Notes: generated by a model from the letters alone, not told the origin. 64,000 nt of DNA from Cristatella mucedo (GCA_009760855.2 WPIO01000007.1:2807501-2871500); one strand, 5' to 3'; numbered from the stretch's first letter, positions 31,786-58,796 are shown. Made by a program: numbers and translations.

Positions 31786-32407
31786 TTTTAGTTTTTATTC
31801 GACGCTAAGGACAGGTCTTTACAACCTTGGTTTTAAATGTAGACTATCACGCCACGGCCGAATCCCGCTTTGCGGCGCGAATGAATGCGTTTCGTTATAA
31901 TTGCAAGTTGTGAGCTACGTTTTCAGGCGTTTTCAGGCTACGATTGAAGGCGCGTCGAATAATTAGCCCGTAAAGATTTTCTGTATTCTGCATTGACCGG
32001 TAGCCGTGCGAAACGGACCGCAAGCGCGCGAACGAACGCTCATTTGGAGGTTGACCGTTGCGAGTCAGGGGAAAAGCGTCCGAGCTCGCCGGGCTCTCGC
32101 TACAGCGAGCGCGGAAAAAAGAGCCGGCGCTCGCCGGCGAAGAGCGGCACGAGCTGTGCCCGAAACGTCAAGGGTGGGCGTGGCGCGCCGCCACGCGAGC
32201 CAGTAGCGCACCGTACGCCTGCGCAGGCAGCTGACGAGGCTGCCGCTGGCGGCATTCTCGCCGGCAGTACGTCGGTAGCGCTTTCGATTAGGGCGGCTCA
32301 AGAAGTATCGCGACCGACCAATGACGCAATGCCGCAATGACGCAATGCCTTCTGCAGTGCGGCTAGCGAAAGAGACCAGGCAGGCAAGCGATCGTCAGCG
32401 CCGGACC

Positions 32408-32432
32408 TCTCGCTCGCTCGCTCGCTCGCTCG
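32408..32432. repeat. (CTCG)n tetranucleotide repeat
   Basis: About six CTCG units in the GC-rich 3' flank. Confidence 0.9.
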
Positions 32433-32496
32433 CCTGCTGAGTCGGTGCTCGGCGGCGCCGTGTCATCGGAGGAGCGTCGTACGCTCCCTCGCTACT

Positions 32497-32532
32497 GCCG
32501 CTGCCGCTGCCGCTGCCGCTGCCGCTGCCGCT

Positions 32533-32563
<31 letters not shown>
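32497..32563. repeat. (GCCGCT)n/(GCC)n array
   Basis: Hexamer CTGCCG units shade into pure CCG triplets directly beyond the stop codon of the - strand carrier gene. Confidence 0.93.
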
Positions 32564-32564
<1 letters not shown>

Positions 32565-32567
32565 TAC

Positions 32568-46939
<14,372 letters not shown>

Positions 46940-48859
46940 CTGAAAAGAGAGTGCCTACCCATATTGCCAGACCTGACTGGCAGGCAACGAGTAGCAACCG
47001 GAAGTGGCGAACAACTGTATGCCGCGAGCCATTCTCCCCGCTCATAGTTCATAGCTCCTTAGGCAATGGCGGCAGTGGCAATGGAGGCGGCTGTTGGGGG
47101 AGGGTTGCAACACGGTGTAGTCTGCTATGCAAGAGCACTCTTATAGACGGTGCCGTCGCAGGGTTGTTTCTGGCAGTTACGTGGCCGTTTCTGAAAGTTA
47201 CACACTACATGTGTGCAGCTCACAGCCCCCAGGATATTCTGCCAAAGCAATAAAACCCTCACACATGTTAAAAAACTCTGCAGCAAGGCTTATCTTTCAT
47301 GCAATTTGCACCCACGGCGTACCATCACTTCTCACCAACTAGCCATGTCTCCCCATGAAGCAGCTTTTCGAATTCAATGTTCGGCACTCACTTCCACGTC
47401 TCTCCACTCTCTTTTTCCTGGCCTACCAATCTAAAACGATTCTTTGCAGGATTAGCGGAAACTGTAACTGTTCTGACTCTTCTTTTAGATGTGTCCTTTG
47501 ACGAGACCTCAGATCCTTTGGCCGTCTTTGGCCTTCAGTTCGTTGGCCTCTAAAGCCTAGAGGTCGCTACCGGCTGATTACGCATCATTCAGACTTGATG
47601 AAATTTATAAAGAAGGATTAATTCACCCGCTCCTCCTAGTATTTGCTCAGTCTGTGTGAATCCTCCTTTGTGTGGTTGTTAAGGGTGATGATTCCAGGAG
47701 AACGGTTACAGACGCACTCTAGCGGCTTCTGCCCGAATGTCCACAGGGCTCAAATACAGCCACTCCTAACTTGATTAGTCTTTGCCGACACATGGCAAAT
47801 ACAGGCCGAACTGGCCAGGCTGGAGCCCAGCTAGGAGTCGCCAAAACTGCTTGGATGAGCGAAGGTATTCCGACACTAGCTGAGCGCTGCAGCGATAAAG
47901 GTGTCCGTACTATATGATAACAATGTAATGTCCGTAGCGAAGATTAATCCATTTGGCAGCAGTCGAGGGGTGCAGGTATGCACAACTGTTTGCCATAATC
48001 CACTGCTCTCTTCAGAGCCCAAAGGTAAACTCACTGACTTTTAAATGAGTCTGATATTTACGATGGCTAACGATAGATTATGTAATAATCAGCCTAGAGC
48101 CACTATCATTCACTTATTGCAAATAATATCTAGGCTGTCACAAGCTGGCCGATGTCGCGTGCTCGCGAAAGCGTGCCTCTATCCTCCTTACATCAAGGCC
48201 ATCCTCGGCCAGGATAGTAAAGGAAAGCTAGATAGCAATCAGCTGAAGGTGCCAGCATTTGGCTGTGCCACTTCACAATGTTCTAGAATGCATTATTTCA
48301 TAAGATCTTCAGACTTATATCCTTCATGACAGCTGTCTTAGCAACCGTCTAGTTTGCGTCATTCTAATTGCGGTCACATCAGCGAGCTGTGCTCGACGGG
48401 TCACTGAAGCTTCCCGGGCTTTTCACATGCACCGGGCATCAGAAATACGCTTAGATGAGAACAGGCGCGCGCCCGTAGCTTCAGCTCCATCTCAATAGAG
48501 ACCTGAACGGATCTTAAAACTAGATTAGGATTTAGGAAAACAACACCCGGAGGAGCCACCCTCCTTGCACAGCTGCACAAGTGATTTCTACTGGGGCACA
48601 TCATGTTCATCATCGGCATTGTCTTTCCGACCGAGCCTGGTCTTAATTACATTGAGTTAAACAGCTAGTGGGATAGTCTTTACTGGGTCCAGCGTACGTC
48701 TATTTCCTTAGATTTAGTGCTTTCTAGCTAGATGCTGTCGGAGACCCCATCCCTAAGGTAACGTGCCCGCTAGACTCTAGCAACTAGTGACCTAATACTG
48801 AGATTCATCCATCGGATCTAAGAAAACTGCGATAATTACATCATGTTCGCAAATTTGTC
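46940..48859. other. Upstream SLC25A46 intron or flank
   Basis: The missing N-terminal SLC25A46 exons should lie here or beyond, but I could not recognise them. 47255-47440 holds a faint LINE RT C-terminal remnant (+). The 94-codon frame at 48045-48329 (+) is unrecognised. Confidence 0.4.
47255..47440 (+). mobile_element. Faint LINE RT C-terminal remnant
   Basis: MLKNSAARLIFHAICTHGVP and SLLTN correspond to the [20 protein letters not shown] region of LINE-A. The continuation (CSALTSTSLHSLFPGLP) is frame-shifted. Strongly diverged, possibly another family. Confidence 0.45.
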
Positions 48860-49240
48860 TTTCGGAAATGCACCTTCGCTGCTGCCATGCATAACTAACA
48901 GAGTTTGTGTGTCTCAGCCTCAGCTCTTGTCCATGCACCTTTACAAAAGTCTGTTGTTAGGCGAAAAATTAAGAAGACAGCACTAGACCAGGATAACTTA
49001 CGCTCAGTCTTCTTACTGTTGTGCATTAATCTCCCCCAGCTTTTCAGCAGCCTACAGTCTCTCAAATCCTTGCTGTGGGCATCGCTGGCATTCGCACATT
49101 AAAGGGCAGCAAACTTTCTCAAGTTGGATGGCGATCAAACCATCTAATACCGTTATGTAGTGACCTAATGTTACTCAGAAATTGGAATACTTGGATCTCA
49201 AAATTTGTTCTTCCAGCCGATGCTCTTTCTGTTCGGTGCC
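48860..49240 (+). mobile_element. Eroded LINE-A copy with internal deletion
   Basis: CTGCCATGCATAACTAACAG and AGCACTAGACCAGGATAACT match the LINE-A pre-RT region at 60725-60860. From 49105 GCAGCAAACTTTCTCAAG and CAGAAATTGGAATACTTGGA match a point about 600 nt further in the element, so the RT core is deleted. Confidence 0.7.
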
Positions 49241-49944
49241 GATTAGGTATATCTATCTATACATTTATAAATCTAATAGGTGTATCTAGCGGATCTGCGG
49301 TACTCTGCCAGCAGAATCGTTGCTAGAGACAGGCTCGTGACCCTCCGCTATGAGGGCCGTCGATATTGACGCCCGATAGTCACCGGAAACCGATCGATCG
49401 GTAAGCGTAGGACTCTGGGAAAATTGGGTCCGAGGCTCGACCATTGCTGGCGCCAGAGCTTCACTTCTGACCACTAAAGTCATTATAGCAACCTGTGAAT
49501 ATCCTCTAATAGTTTCTCGTTTACGCCGCCAATGCTCTACCGATTGGGCTATCGAGAGATTTCAACGAACAGAGACCGTATCTACTGCTCTAGTTACGTA
49601 CGTCCAGTCGGTCAAGGATGAAATCAAGCACGCCTGCACAGGCCTTTGGATACTTCGGAGCTCGTCATTCCTTAGCTCTCGTGCGAATGCCTGGTCTTGT
49701 AGTAGTGGTCGCCCAAGGAGAAATATTTTGGTTGAAGTGCAGAATGATCGATGACCTTGTTACCCTAGGGGCCAAAGCAATCGGGCTTTGCCGCCAGATG
49801 GGAGCGATTGCAGAGCATCGCCATGGTTTCCTAGTCCGGCGCTCTGGCAATAGGCGGAAGCGAAATGCCAGCACATCCACTGTGGCTCCTGTCGGCTCGA
49901 TGTTAAATCGTACAAAGCCACGCAAGGATCGGATACGACGGATC
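49241..49944. other. Intergenic or intronic sequence with a tRNA-like segment
   Basis: Near 49516-49556 (-) GATAGCCCAATCGGTAGAGC is a good tRNA A-box region, but no complete tRNA follows. Frames at 49618-50028 are unrecognised and run into the LINE. Confidence 0.4.
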
Positions 49945-51166
49945 CGAGGTACCTCTGAAATATGGGGTACCTCAGGGCTCGGTTCTAGGTTCGGTTCTTT
50001 TCAAGGCTTACACTCTCCCTCTTGGTGATGTGATTGCCAAGCACAATCTAGGCTTTCACTTCTATGCTGATGACACTCAGTTGTACCTTTGCTTTGATCC
50101 CTCCCAGCCTTCGAGCACCTCGAATTCTCTCAACTCACTTGCTGCATTTATTTATGACATCCGCACACGGCTGGCAGCAAATTTTCTAAAACTAAATGAT
50201 GATAAAACTAACTTATTAGTTACAGGCAAACCCAGTGTGCTTCAGAAATTGGAAAGGCTGACGCTCAAAATTGGCTCTGCCAGAATATCTCCTGTTGAAT
50301 CAGCTCGAAATCTAGATGTCATGTTCCAAAGCGACCTTTCACTAGACGACCACATCAGCTCCACAGTCAAATCTGCTTACTTTCAGCTACATAACATTAT
50401 TAAAATTCGGGCTTGTTTAGTTAAGGATACCGTGTCTAAGTTAGTACATGCATACGTGACATCCCGCCATGACTTCTGTAACTTACTGCTTACTGGCCTA
50501 CCGGCCTGTGCAATCGGGCGATTGCAGCTGGTGCAAAACTTTGCAGCTAAGCTTGTCTGTCGTGAGCGTCGCAGTTGCCACATCACACCACTTCTCGCCG
50601 ACTTGCACTGGCTACCAGTCAAGCAATGGATTGACTTCAAAGTTTTGTCGCTCATTTTCGGGTCACTTCATTTTTTGGCTCCAGCCTATCTCTCAGATCT
50701 ACTTCCCCACCAGGCCAAGCATCGTACCAACCGCTTTTCGGAATCCAACAGTTTACCAATACCTCGTACAGACCTCAAATCCTTTGGAGACCGTGCATTT
50801 AGTTCGTATGCTCCCAAAGCCTGGAACTCACTCACGGCATGCGTCAGAACATCCCCTGACTTGACCACATTTAAAAAGAACTTAAAAACGCACCTATTTA
50901 GGACAGCATTTAGTGGGTCCCTGTGATTCGTCCTTCATGTGCTTATGCGTGCTGAGACTGTGCATGCTGCCACTAACCACACTTGCATGGTGACCCTATG
51001 CATCTCACCCCTAACCATGTTATTCATTTTGTTCGTTTATCAAGCATAATATTACTCACCATTCAATTGCATTTCCATTTGCAGCAAATGTAAAGCTCCT
51101 AGAGAGAGATTGAGCTCTCCAAGAGCTCTTTATTAAGCGAACTATTATTATTATTATTATTATTAT
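49945..51166 (+). mobile_element. LINE-A copy, RT C-terminal half with a 298-codon frame
   Basis: It begins near the GVPQGSVLG motif (frame-shifted), then an intact frame 50030-50926. That frame has [13 protein letters not shown] (catalytic YADD), [54 protein letters not shown], and the end [18 protein letters not shown]. The 3' UTR ends GAGAGAGATTGAGCTCTCCA and (ATT)n at 51143-51166. It is 5'-truncated and lacks endonuclease and the N-terminal RT half, so it cannot be autonomous. Confidence 0.94.
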
Positions 51167-51692
51167 AAAAGCGACGAGTACCGGCCAGGCTCCGAATGAG
51201 GCTGCTGCATCGAGTAAGTCGGAGACGAACCGGCAGCATGCTAGATCAGTGTGATTATGACTACCAAAATATTATTTGCAATTCCTCAATTATGTAGAGT
51301 GGGGAACCTGTTATGTCATAATCCACGATTTGACGGGATAAACGCCCAATTTGAGTAACAGACGATCAGTTGAGCTAAAGACGTTGAGCCAGGCGCTGTG
51401 GCGGAAGTGTAGACTGCATTCGGCAGGCTACGAGCAAGTGAGAGCTGAGGCTCTGCGTTGGCTTAATCGGACAGTACTTGGCCAGCACGTGACCAGCCAG
51501 CAATCGCACGATATCCTCAAGCACTGTCTGTACTCGCTCACCTGGTGCCTCTGAATGTTCGCCATAACCGGAAAGATCGTGTAGGGCAAAATGTGGTACT
51601 TGCGTCCCAAGGAGTTAATCTGTGCTTGCCGTCGCATTACGATCAGGGGGTAGGATGCCATGGTCTGGCAAAAAGAGCTGCAACGCCAGACG
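51167..51692. other. Spacer, no feature recognised
   Basis: Unique-looking sequence between the LINE-A tail and the GA-type array. Confidence 0.5.
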
Positions 51693-51733
51693 GAATGGTG
51701 AGAGAGAAAGAGATGTGGGTAGAGAGAGAGAGG

Positions 51734-51765
<32 letters not shown>

Positions 51766-52038
51766 AAAAAGGAGAGAGACAGAGAGACAGAGCGACAGAG
51801 AGACAGAGAGACAGAGGGACAGAGAGACAGAGAGACAGAGAGACAGAGAGAGAGAGAGAGACAGAGAGACAGAGAGACAGAGAGACAGAGAGACAGAGAG
51901 ACAGAGCGACAGAGAGACAGAGAGACAGAGAGACAGAGAGACAGAGAGACAGAGAGACAGAGAGACAGAGCGACAGAGAGACAGAGAGACAGAGAGACAG
52001 AGAGACAGAGAGACAGAGAGACAGAGAGACAGAGAGAC

Positions 52039-52098
<60 letters not shown>

Positions 52099-52302
52099 GG
52101 ACAGAGAGACAGAGAGACAGAGAGACAGAGAGACAGAGAGATAGAGAGACAGAAAGAGAGAAAGAAAAAGAGACAGAGAAAAAGAAAGAGAAAGAGAGAC
52201 AGAGGGAGCGCGAGAGAGACAGAGAGGGAAACGGAGAAACACAGAAAAAGATAAAGACAGAGAGAGAGACTGGGGGTAGAGAGGTAAAGAGAGAGAGAGA
52301 GG

Positions 52303-52348
<46 letters not shown>

Positions 52349-52352
52349 AAGA
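51693..52352 (+). repeat. Large (GAGACAGA)n/(GA)n array
   Basis: The core, about 51770-52145, is an 8-bp unit GAGACAGA in tandem, flanked by pure (GA)n and GAAAGA variants. GAGCGACA variants recur at about 51792, 51906 and 51970. The long Arg/Gln/Glu and Leu/Ser/Cys frames on both strands are translations of this array, not proteins. Confidence 0.97.
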
Positions 52353-52897
52353 GAGAGAGAGCTGATTTTCCGCACGCTTGGCGGCCACCTCAGCTCGTCG
52401 GTTTTCACCTCTTATCACCTGCCGAAGCCTCGTCGCTGCCTCGCGCGGGGATACTTGGCGCGCGGGCTCACCCGACCCTTGATGACGCGCGCTCGACTGG
52501 CCTACGACGAAGCGTACTACCTTAGCCAAAACGCCCCGAGGTCAGTTATGCTGCCCGAGGCGTCCAAGAGTAGACGAGAAATCGACATGCTTTGTTTCTA
52601 CGATTTTGTGCGAGTTCGTTGAAATGACTTTGGTTCACTTCCCGCTGCGCCCTGCTCAGCTGCGCCGGCGGAACGGGAACGCTGCTGCTGTCGTTGCGCC
52701 GCGCCGAGCTTCGCACAGTTTCCGACGGCTTCCAATACATCTCCGCGTTCCTTCGCTTTCCGCAGCTGCGTGTTTCCCGCCTGCCAGCGCAGGCGAAAGA
52801 AGCCGTTTTTCCAGGAAGATGCTGAGCTCCCTATGCACATGTCAATCCTAGAGTGGTAACTGCCAAGAAAAAAGAGAGGACAGACGACAGAGTAAGA
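52353..52897. other. GC-rich spacer between GA arrays
   Basis: Moderately CpG-rich. A + strand frame starting at ATG 52491 (MTRARLAYDEAYYLSQNAPR and 26 further codons) and frames at 52606-52851 are unrecognised. There is no splice or homology support. Confidence 0.35.
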
Positions 52898-52899
52898 GG

Positions 52900-52955
<56 letters not shown>

Positions 52956-52956
52956 C

Positions 52957-53019
<63 letters not shown>
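52898..53019 (+). repeat. (GA)n microsatellite
   Basis: About 120 nt of GA with GGGA and GCGG interruptions near 52947-52959. Confidence 0.97.
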
Positions 53020-53021
<2 letters not shown>

Positions 53022-53507
53022 AGAAAGATGGAGAGCAATAGAGTTAGAGCGAACGCAAGAAAGATAGAGAAGGAGGGAGAGCGGCTTACAGAAGCTACTT
53101 AATCCGGCACTCCGATTCCTTCGTCTATTTGCCAGTGGCGCTGTGCTGTGCAGCAAACCCATGCTCCGCGCCGAAACTGGCGTTGAGATGGCTGCTACTC
53201 TCACGACACGACATTCAAAACAGTGAACTTTTCAAAATATGGAAGGGTACATTATTGACTGGCTGATGCTCTAAAACGAGGCAGCATATGCCTTTGCAGC
53301 AACGCTTTGCGGTCCATCGGTATAGCAGGGTGCCACTCCTAAAAGGATGCTCCAAAGAGAAACCTCCTTCATCGCTCCAACGCCGAATCGGTTACTCAGG
53401 GTTGGGAGCCAAAAGATGCCAGTGCTCTTTGCAAAAGCTATTGCAAGTGAAAGAGTCGCCCGCCTTTTTTGGGAAGCTCGGGGGGGGGGGTTTGGTGGTC
53501 TGGATAT
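53020..53507. other. Spacer, no feature recognised
   Basis: A run of ten G lies near 53481-53490. Nothing else was seen. Confidence 0.45.
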
Positions 53508-53735
53508 TTGATAAAGCGTCCTCAGATAACCTCAATCTCTTTCTAGGCACTTTACAATTGCTGCAAAAAAAGCACGATCGAATGGTTTGTGATAGCATAC
53601 TCAATAAACAACAAGAATAACATGGTTAGGTGTGACATGCACAGGGTCAGCATGCAAGTGTGGCTAGTGGCAGCATGCACAGTGTCAGCACGCATAGGCA
53701 CATGAAGGACGAATCGCTAGGGTCACATGATATCA
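53508..53735 (-). mobile_element. LINE-A 3' fragment
   Basis: Reverse: GATAAAGCGTCCTCAGATAA, TCTTTCTAGGCACTTTACAA, then 3' UTR words (AACATGGTTAGGTGTGACAT, GTGGCAGCATGCACAGTGTC). The copy stops before the coding end. Confidence 0.9.
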
Positions 53736-54192
53736 TCATGTTGTTAGTCATATTTGTCATGATGATCGCCATCGCGAATCGCTAGATCAGTCTGATTTTA
53801 TTCGTTGGCTGCTTCACTTTAAATCAATATTTCTGCGAAGAACTTTAGAAAAACTGGCAGGATGAGGGATTACAGAGGGGATTTGATAATAGGATATAAT
53901 ATATTTAGGAGCTAATAAAGTGCGACACTTTCTGAAGTACAGCTGGAGTTGTCTGTGAGCTTGACAGCAAAAAAATAGCTTCAGCTCGTCTTCAAAAAGG
54001 CTTCGCAGAGACATTTTATCGGTGTGGCAGTCTCGGCATGCAAACTAAGCTGACTAACGGCTCAAGTCGGCAAGTTCTTTCAATTGCACTTCGGAATTCG
54101 CAAATTAAATCATGAGTGTATGCTCAAAATCCAGATGCCACATCCGAAAGCCGACTGATGTTTGCGAAATGCTTAATGTTGAGGTATCGTTT
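53736..54192. other. Spacer, no feature recognised
   Basis: AT-rich sequence between LINE-A and LINE-B copies. Confidence 0.5.
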
Positions 54193-55570
54193 AAGTTAAT
54201 GTAATGTAATGTAATGTATTTCAGTCTGTAACTCCACAAAGTCATAAAGACCATGTGGGTGCTACGCAGGAGAGTTTTGTATAGCAAACTCACAGCCTAA
54301 GCGGCTTTCGGTACCCATTCGGCAGCCAACAGACTTCGTCTCACGCAACAAAGAGAAATTGGGAAGCATAGCAGAGTCAGGAGAGCAGTTGAGGTAGTGA
54401 GTAGCATAGAAGTAGCAGCTCAGGACCACTGAAAAAGATGTGCCATAGTGGGCAGCAGGAGAGTAGTTGTCGTGGCGTAAGAAGCGTGGAAGCGAGTTCC
54501 ACAGTCTAGGACCTGCAGAGCTAAAGCTTCTGTCGCCAACTGTCTTTAAGCAGAGGATTGGGACAGCTAATTTATTGTCCACACAGGACCTGAGGGCGCG
54601 AACAGGCTGAAACTGATGCAGCAGTTCAGCTAGGTACGAAGGAACCAAGCCGTGGCGGGCCTTGTGGGTCAGCAGAAGAACTTTGCTCTGTATCCTTTGC
54701 TCAACCGGCAACCATCCTAGCTCTTTCAGCAAAGGTGACACGTGCTCAAACCGCTGGGACTTGAAGACTAGCCTTGCAGCCATATTCATTGTCCGCTGTA
54801 GTGGCATAATAGCTTTCTTTGGTAGCCCAGCCAATAGGGAATTACAATAATCAAGCCGAGACAGAACTAAAGTGCGAATTTAATTTCTTACAAGCCACTG
54901 TGGGAGACACCTCCTAATCTTCCATAGGGATCGGATGTGATGGTTAGCTGTAGAAGCAGTCTTCTGAATGAAGCTTATAAAATTTAGGCAGCTGTCGAAA
55001 ACGTCACCTAAATTTCGAGCACGTGGTGATGGTCGCACAATAGCATCACCTATTAGAAGAGCAAAGCCTTTAAAAACAGCCACACGCTTAGGGTGTCCTA
55101 CGAGCAGCAGTTCGGTTTTATCGTCATTTAATTTCAGGAAGTTTTCCGACATCCAGGATCGAATATTGGCCAGGCAAGCATTCAGTTTCTCAGTTGCTGC
55201 AGCAGATTCCGACGGTTTAAATGGCAAATACAACTGAGTATTGTCAGCATAGAAGTGATATCCTATTCCACGGGCTTTAATCACTTTTCCCAGAGGTTGC
55301 GTTTAAATGGAGAACAGCAAGGGACCGAGTACAGACCCTTGAGGGACTCCACAGGATACCCTTCTCGTGTCTGTGACCTAACCCCCACATGACACGGATT
55401 GAACACTATCAGACAAGTATGATTTAAACCACGCCAGTGCTTCGTCTGCCAGACCAATCGTTGTTCTCAATCGTTCAAGCAGAACTTCGTGATCAATGGT
55501 GTCGAAGGCAGCAGACAGATCTAGCAGAGCTAGAGCAGTGACATTCCCTTCGGAAGTGTATCCAAATTAC
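54193..55570 (-). mobile_element. LINE-B, longest copy (RT core to 3' tail)
   Basis: Read leftwards it shows [15 protein letters not shown] (RT motif, 55475-55525) and [19 protein letters not shown] (about 55310-55365). Next come [71 protein letters not shown] and the end CEFAIQNSPA. The tail TTACATTACATTACATT is at 54198-54215. The catalytic motif reads YADN instead of YADD, and stops break the frame, so it is inactive. It is related to but distinct from LINE-A. Confidence 0.92.
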
Positions 55571-55940
55571 TAAACGGCCACATTAGCCAAGTTCACTGCT
55601 TCTTTTTAGGATTAATCAGCGAAACTCAATAGTTCAAAGCAAGCTTCTACCCTCTCAGACTAGTCTAAGTATAGCGCCAAGTTTGGACACCCGGTATGCA
55701 ATGTGGCTCATAATAAGGTGTTTTAATTTTCCAAACTCTGTATTCACTTTCAATTTTCCCGGAATAGCCTTATATACTAGCATAAAGACTGAGAGATTTT
55801 CGCAGCAAGTTTGGTAGCTAAGTATCTAGGTAGATGCAAGCTCGCCTGAGCCCACTGCCAGATTCACAGGAATATTGAACTAGAGGTAACTTCGGTAACT
55901 GCTTATCGCTGTCCAAGATGAACTCGGAAAGCCTAAACCT
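55571..55940. other. Spacer, no feature recognised
   Basis: No repeat or coding signal was seen. It abuts the left arm of the palindrome. Confidence 0.5.
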
Positions 55941-56416
<476 letters not shown>

Positions 56417-57108
56417 TGGCCTACTTAACAGATACGGATACCACAGCCAAGCTATTTAATGCATTCCTGTAACCAGTTGGACTTCTGTAATTTGCTACTT
56501 GCAGGTCTTGCAGCACGGGTGCAATGCGAAGCCTAAAGTTGGTATGAAAATCCAACAGCTGGTTTGGTCTGTTGCAAAAGTCTCCACCTGCTACATCACA
56601 CCAATTCTCACCTGTGCTGGCTCCCAATCAAGCAGGATTTCATTTTAAAGATTATCTCCCCACCCTTTAGGTACCACTATTCTTCATCTTCGGCCTGCAC
56701 AGCTGAAATACTTTCTAACCTCGTGACCTCGTGTCGCACCGTGCACTCCTGTGGATCCAGTTGCTTGGCTGTGCTCTAACAAACCTCAAATCATTGGGGG
56801 CTGTGAGGCAAGTTCCTATGCACCCAAAGCCTAGAAATCATTACCGATCTATGATTACGTCATCTCCTGATTTATGGCATTCATGGAGAAACTAAAAGCT
56901 ACTCTGCTATGCTAATCTGCTATCTATAATATGCGATCTGCTATGCATTCGCTTATAAATCGTAAATCGTCCTATGAGTTTTAGTGTGTGCTGAAATTGT
57001 GCACGCTTTCACTTAGCAATCTACAAGTTCCTTTTGGCTACGTCATAGTACCTATTATGAGATTTAGAGCGCCTTGAACGCTATATGAATTATTATTATT
57101 ATTACTAT
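56417..57108 (+). mobile_element. Diverged LINE-A-like copy (continuing from the palindrome's right arm)
   Basis: From about 56290 the order follows LINE-A. CACAGAATCTGGCCATCTTT corresponds to the ARNLGV-F segment and AGCAGCTCCATAGTC to ISSTVK. Then GGATACCACAGCCAAGC, a mutated LHWLP region (CTGTGCTGGCTCCCAATCAA), and a tail AGAGCGCCTTGAACGCTATA plus (ATT)n at 57090-57108. No frame survives. Confidence 0.75.
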
Positions 57109-57563
57109 TGTTTAGGGTTGTGCTCTAAGCTTAGTTCTGCCCTCCGAAGTATAGTGTCTGTTTCGTCAGCTGCTAACACTACGCCTAACACTAGCTTATC
57201 TCTATTTTAGCATTCATTCAAGATGACAAGATGACAGAATGACAGTCAGTCTAAGAAATTTTCATTGATTTCGGTTCTTATCTCAAGGGCTGTCAGATGT
57301 GGCAAGTGCCTTGTCGTGAGCTAGGCAAGCATGGCACTTCCGCTTACTAGCACCCTAGCAATAACCCTGGAGCTGCTCTGAATCCGATCACCGTTCCTTT
57401 TGACACACCACTGCATTGTCAGCAATGGTGAAATGACACTGGCACCTGCCGCCTCCATCAGATCACACTAAGATGTGTAACCCGGCAGCCCAATGCAGAT
57501 CATCTATTGCTATTCACTGGATATTACCAGTTTTGGGAAAACCAAGTGAGATTTGGAAACTGG
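57109..57563. other. Spacer, no feature recognised
   Basis: No coding or repeat signal was identified. Confidence 0.5.
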
Positions 57564-57750
57564 AAATAAATAAATAAATAAATCCAAGCTGATTAAACAG
57601 CCTCTTTTGTATAGCGACAGAAGAGCCTTTACGGCTATCACCACCGCTTTCAGTGGCAATAAAGGATCGCCCCACCGCAGGAATCGAACCCACTACCTCG
57701 GGACCGAGGCCGTGAAAGCAACCGCCTTACCTAGTGTGCCATCACGGCGG
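57564..57750 (-). mobile_element. SINE-1 copy, most complete
   Basis: Reverse orientation: the head CCGCCGTGATGGCACACTAG and GTAAGGCGGTTGCTTTCACG is tRNA-like, with B box GGGTTCGATTCC. The body is GGTGATAGCCGTAAAGGC and TTCTGTCGCTATACAAAAGA, and the tail is TTATTTATTTATTTATTT. The head resembles a long-variable-arm (Ser/Leu-like) tRNA by its length between boxes. Confidence 0.9.
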
Positions 57751-57761
57751 AAAGATTATTT

Positions 57762-57885
57762 CTCAAAATCGGCTCTGCCGGCATATCACCTGTTGATTCT
57801 GCACGTAATCTAGGTGTCATGTTCCAAAGTGACCATTCACTAGATGAACAGATCAGCTCCAAATTCAAGTCTCTCTTTACAGAGA
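57762..57885 (+). mobile_element. LINE-A internal fragment
   Basis: CTCAAAATCGGCTCTGCCGG and AATCTAGGTGTCATGTTCCA match LINE-A around LKIGSA-IS-VESARNLGVMF. It starts 12 nt beyond the SINE-1 head and lacks the 3' end, so it is an internal remnant. Confidence 0.85.
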
Positions 57886-58796
57886 GCAAGCGTGAGACGT
57901 ACGACTGCTGTGGTCGAAATGCATTCCCAGGACAAAGGGGCAATGGCTTTGCTATGCCGAGCGGATATGAGTTTCGCAACGCTGCTGATGTCTTCAGGGA
58001 GTTTTTTTAGAGACGATCCTCTTTTGGCAGACCTTATCGAGGGGTTGCAGTCACGGCGTAAGTGCTACCGAATCGAATCCCTTGACATGAGCCTAGCTAT
58101 CCATAGGCTATGATAAGCTCTCAATGTGCTGGTGGTGGTGGTGTGTCATGGTTGCATCAGGTAGCATCTTTCTATTTTTGAATAGCCGTGAGCAGTTCAA
58201 ACAGTTCTCATGCATTCCCTGCTAGATGTTCATTTGTTTGCATGACTATGCACAAACATCATGGTCAATCTTACTATACCCTTGCAAGCAGGGGTGCGCT
58301 CACTTGGGTATGTGAACGTGCACGTGCAGAAGCATTTGTGTACATCCACTCATTTGTGCTCTAATGCAGATGCAGGTGGACATACACAGCAGCCTGTGTG
58401 GACCCACACATTCAAGTGCTAACATGTGGAGACTCGTGTTGCATAAACATTTCAGGCATTTTTTCTGAAATCTCTAGTATGAACATAGACACCTCATGCA
58501 AAATAGTGGTGATTTGAGTCTTATTCCATGCCCTCTGAATCCTTGAAGGGCTGGGGCTCAGGCTAGCACCAGAAGCACAAAAACATCACGTCTCATAAGT
58601 CTTTAAGCAAAGGAGAGCTTTACAGTAACAGGTGGCAAATGCACATGGCCTGGAAACCGAGAAGGTTTGAATAAGCATTTGCCTGAGCAAGCCTCGGTGA
58701 AGCATTGCGAGACTTTGACAAGCAGTCTCTCTGTGTGTAGGAAAATTAAAAATTGAAGGTGGCAGCAGAACAGCCTGAATTGTCAACACACAGTGT
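57886..58796. other. Spacer, no feature recognised
   Basis: A short (GGT)n run lies at 58130-58142. Frames are unrecognised. Confidence 0.45.

Larger units (their letters stand above)
31786..32567. other. GC-rich flank 3' of the SLC25A46-like gene
   Basis: This is the region after the SLC25A46 stop on the - strand, so it includes its 3' UTR. (CTCG)n lies at about 32408-32432, and (GCCGCT)n passing into (GCC)n at 32497-32563. A reverse AATAAA (TTTATT) at 31793-31798 is a distant poly(A) candidate. No CDS was recognised. Confidence 0.45.

Noticed and set aside
49516-49556. tRNA gene on the - strand
   Set aside because: The A-box/D-arm is good, but no anticodon arm, T arm or acceptor pairing follows at the right distance.
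50030-50926. 298-codon frame as a host gene
   Set aside because: It is the C-terminal RT half of LINE-A with YADD and an (ATT)n-tailed 3' UTR; several copies occur in the window.
52491-52631. 46-codon + frame (MTRARLAYDEAYY...) between GA arrays
   Set aside because: It looks protein-like over a short stretch, but there is no homology I recognise and no supporting signals.
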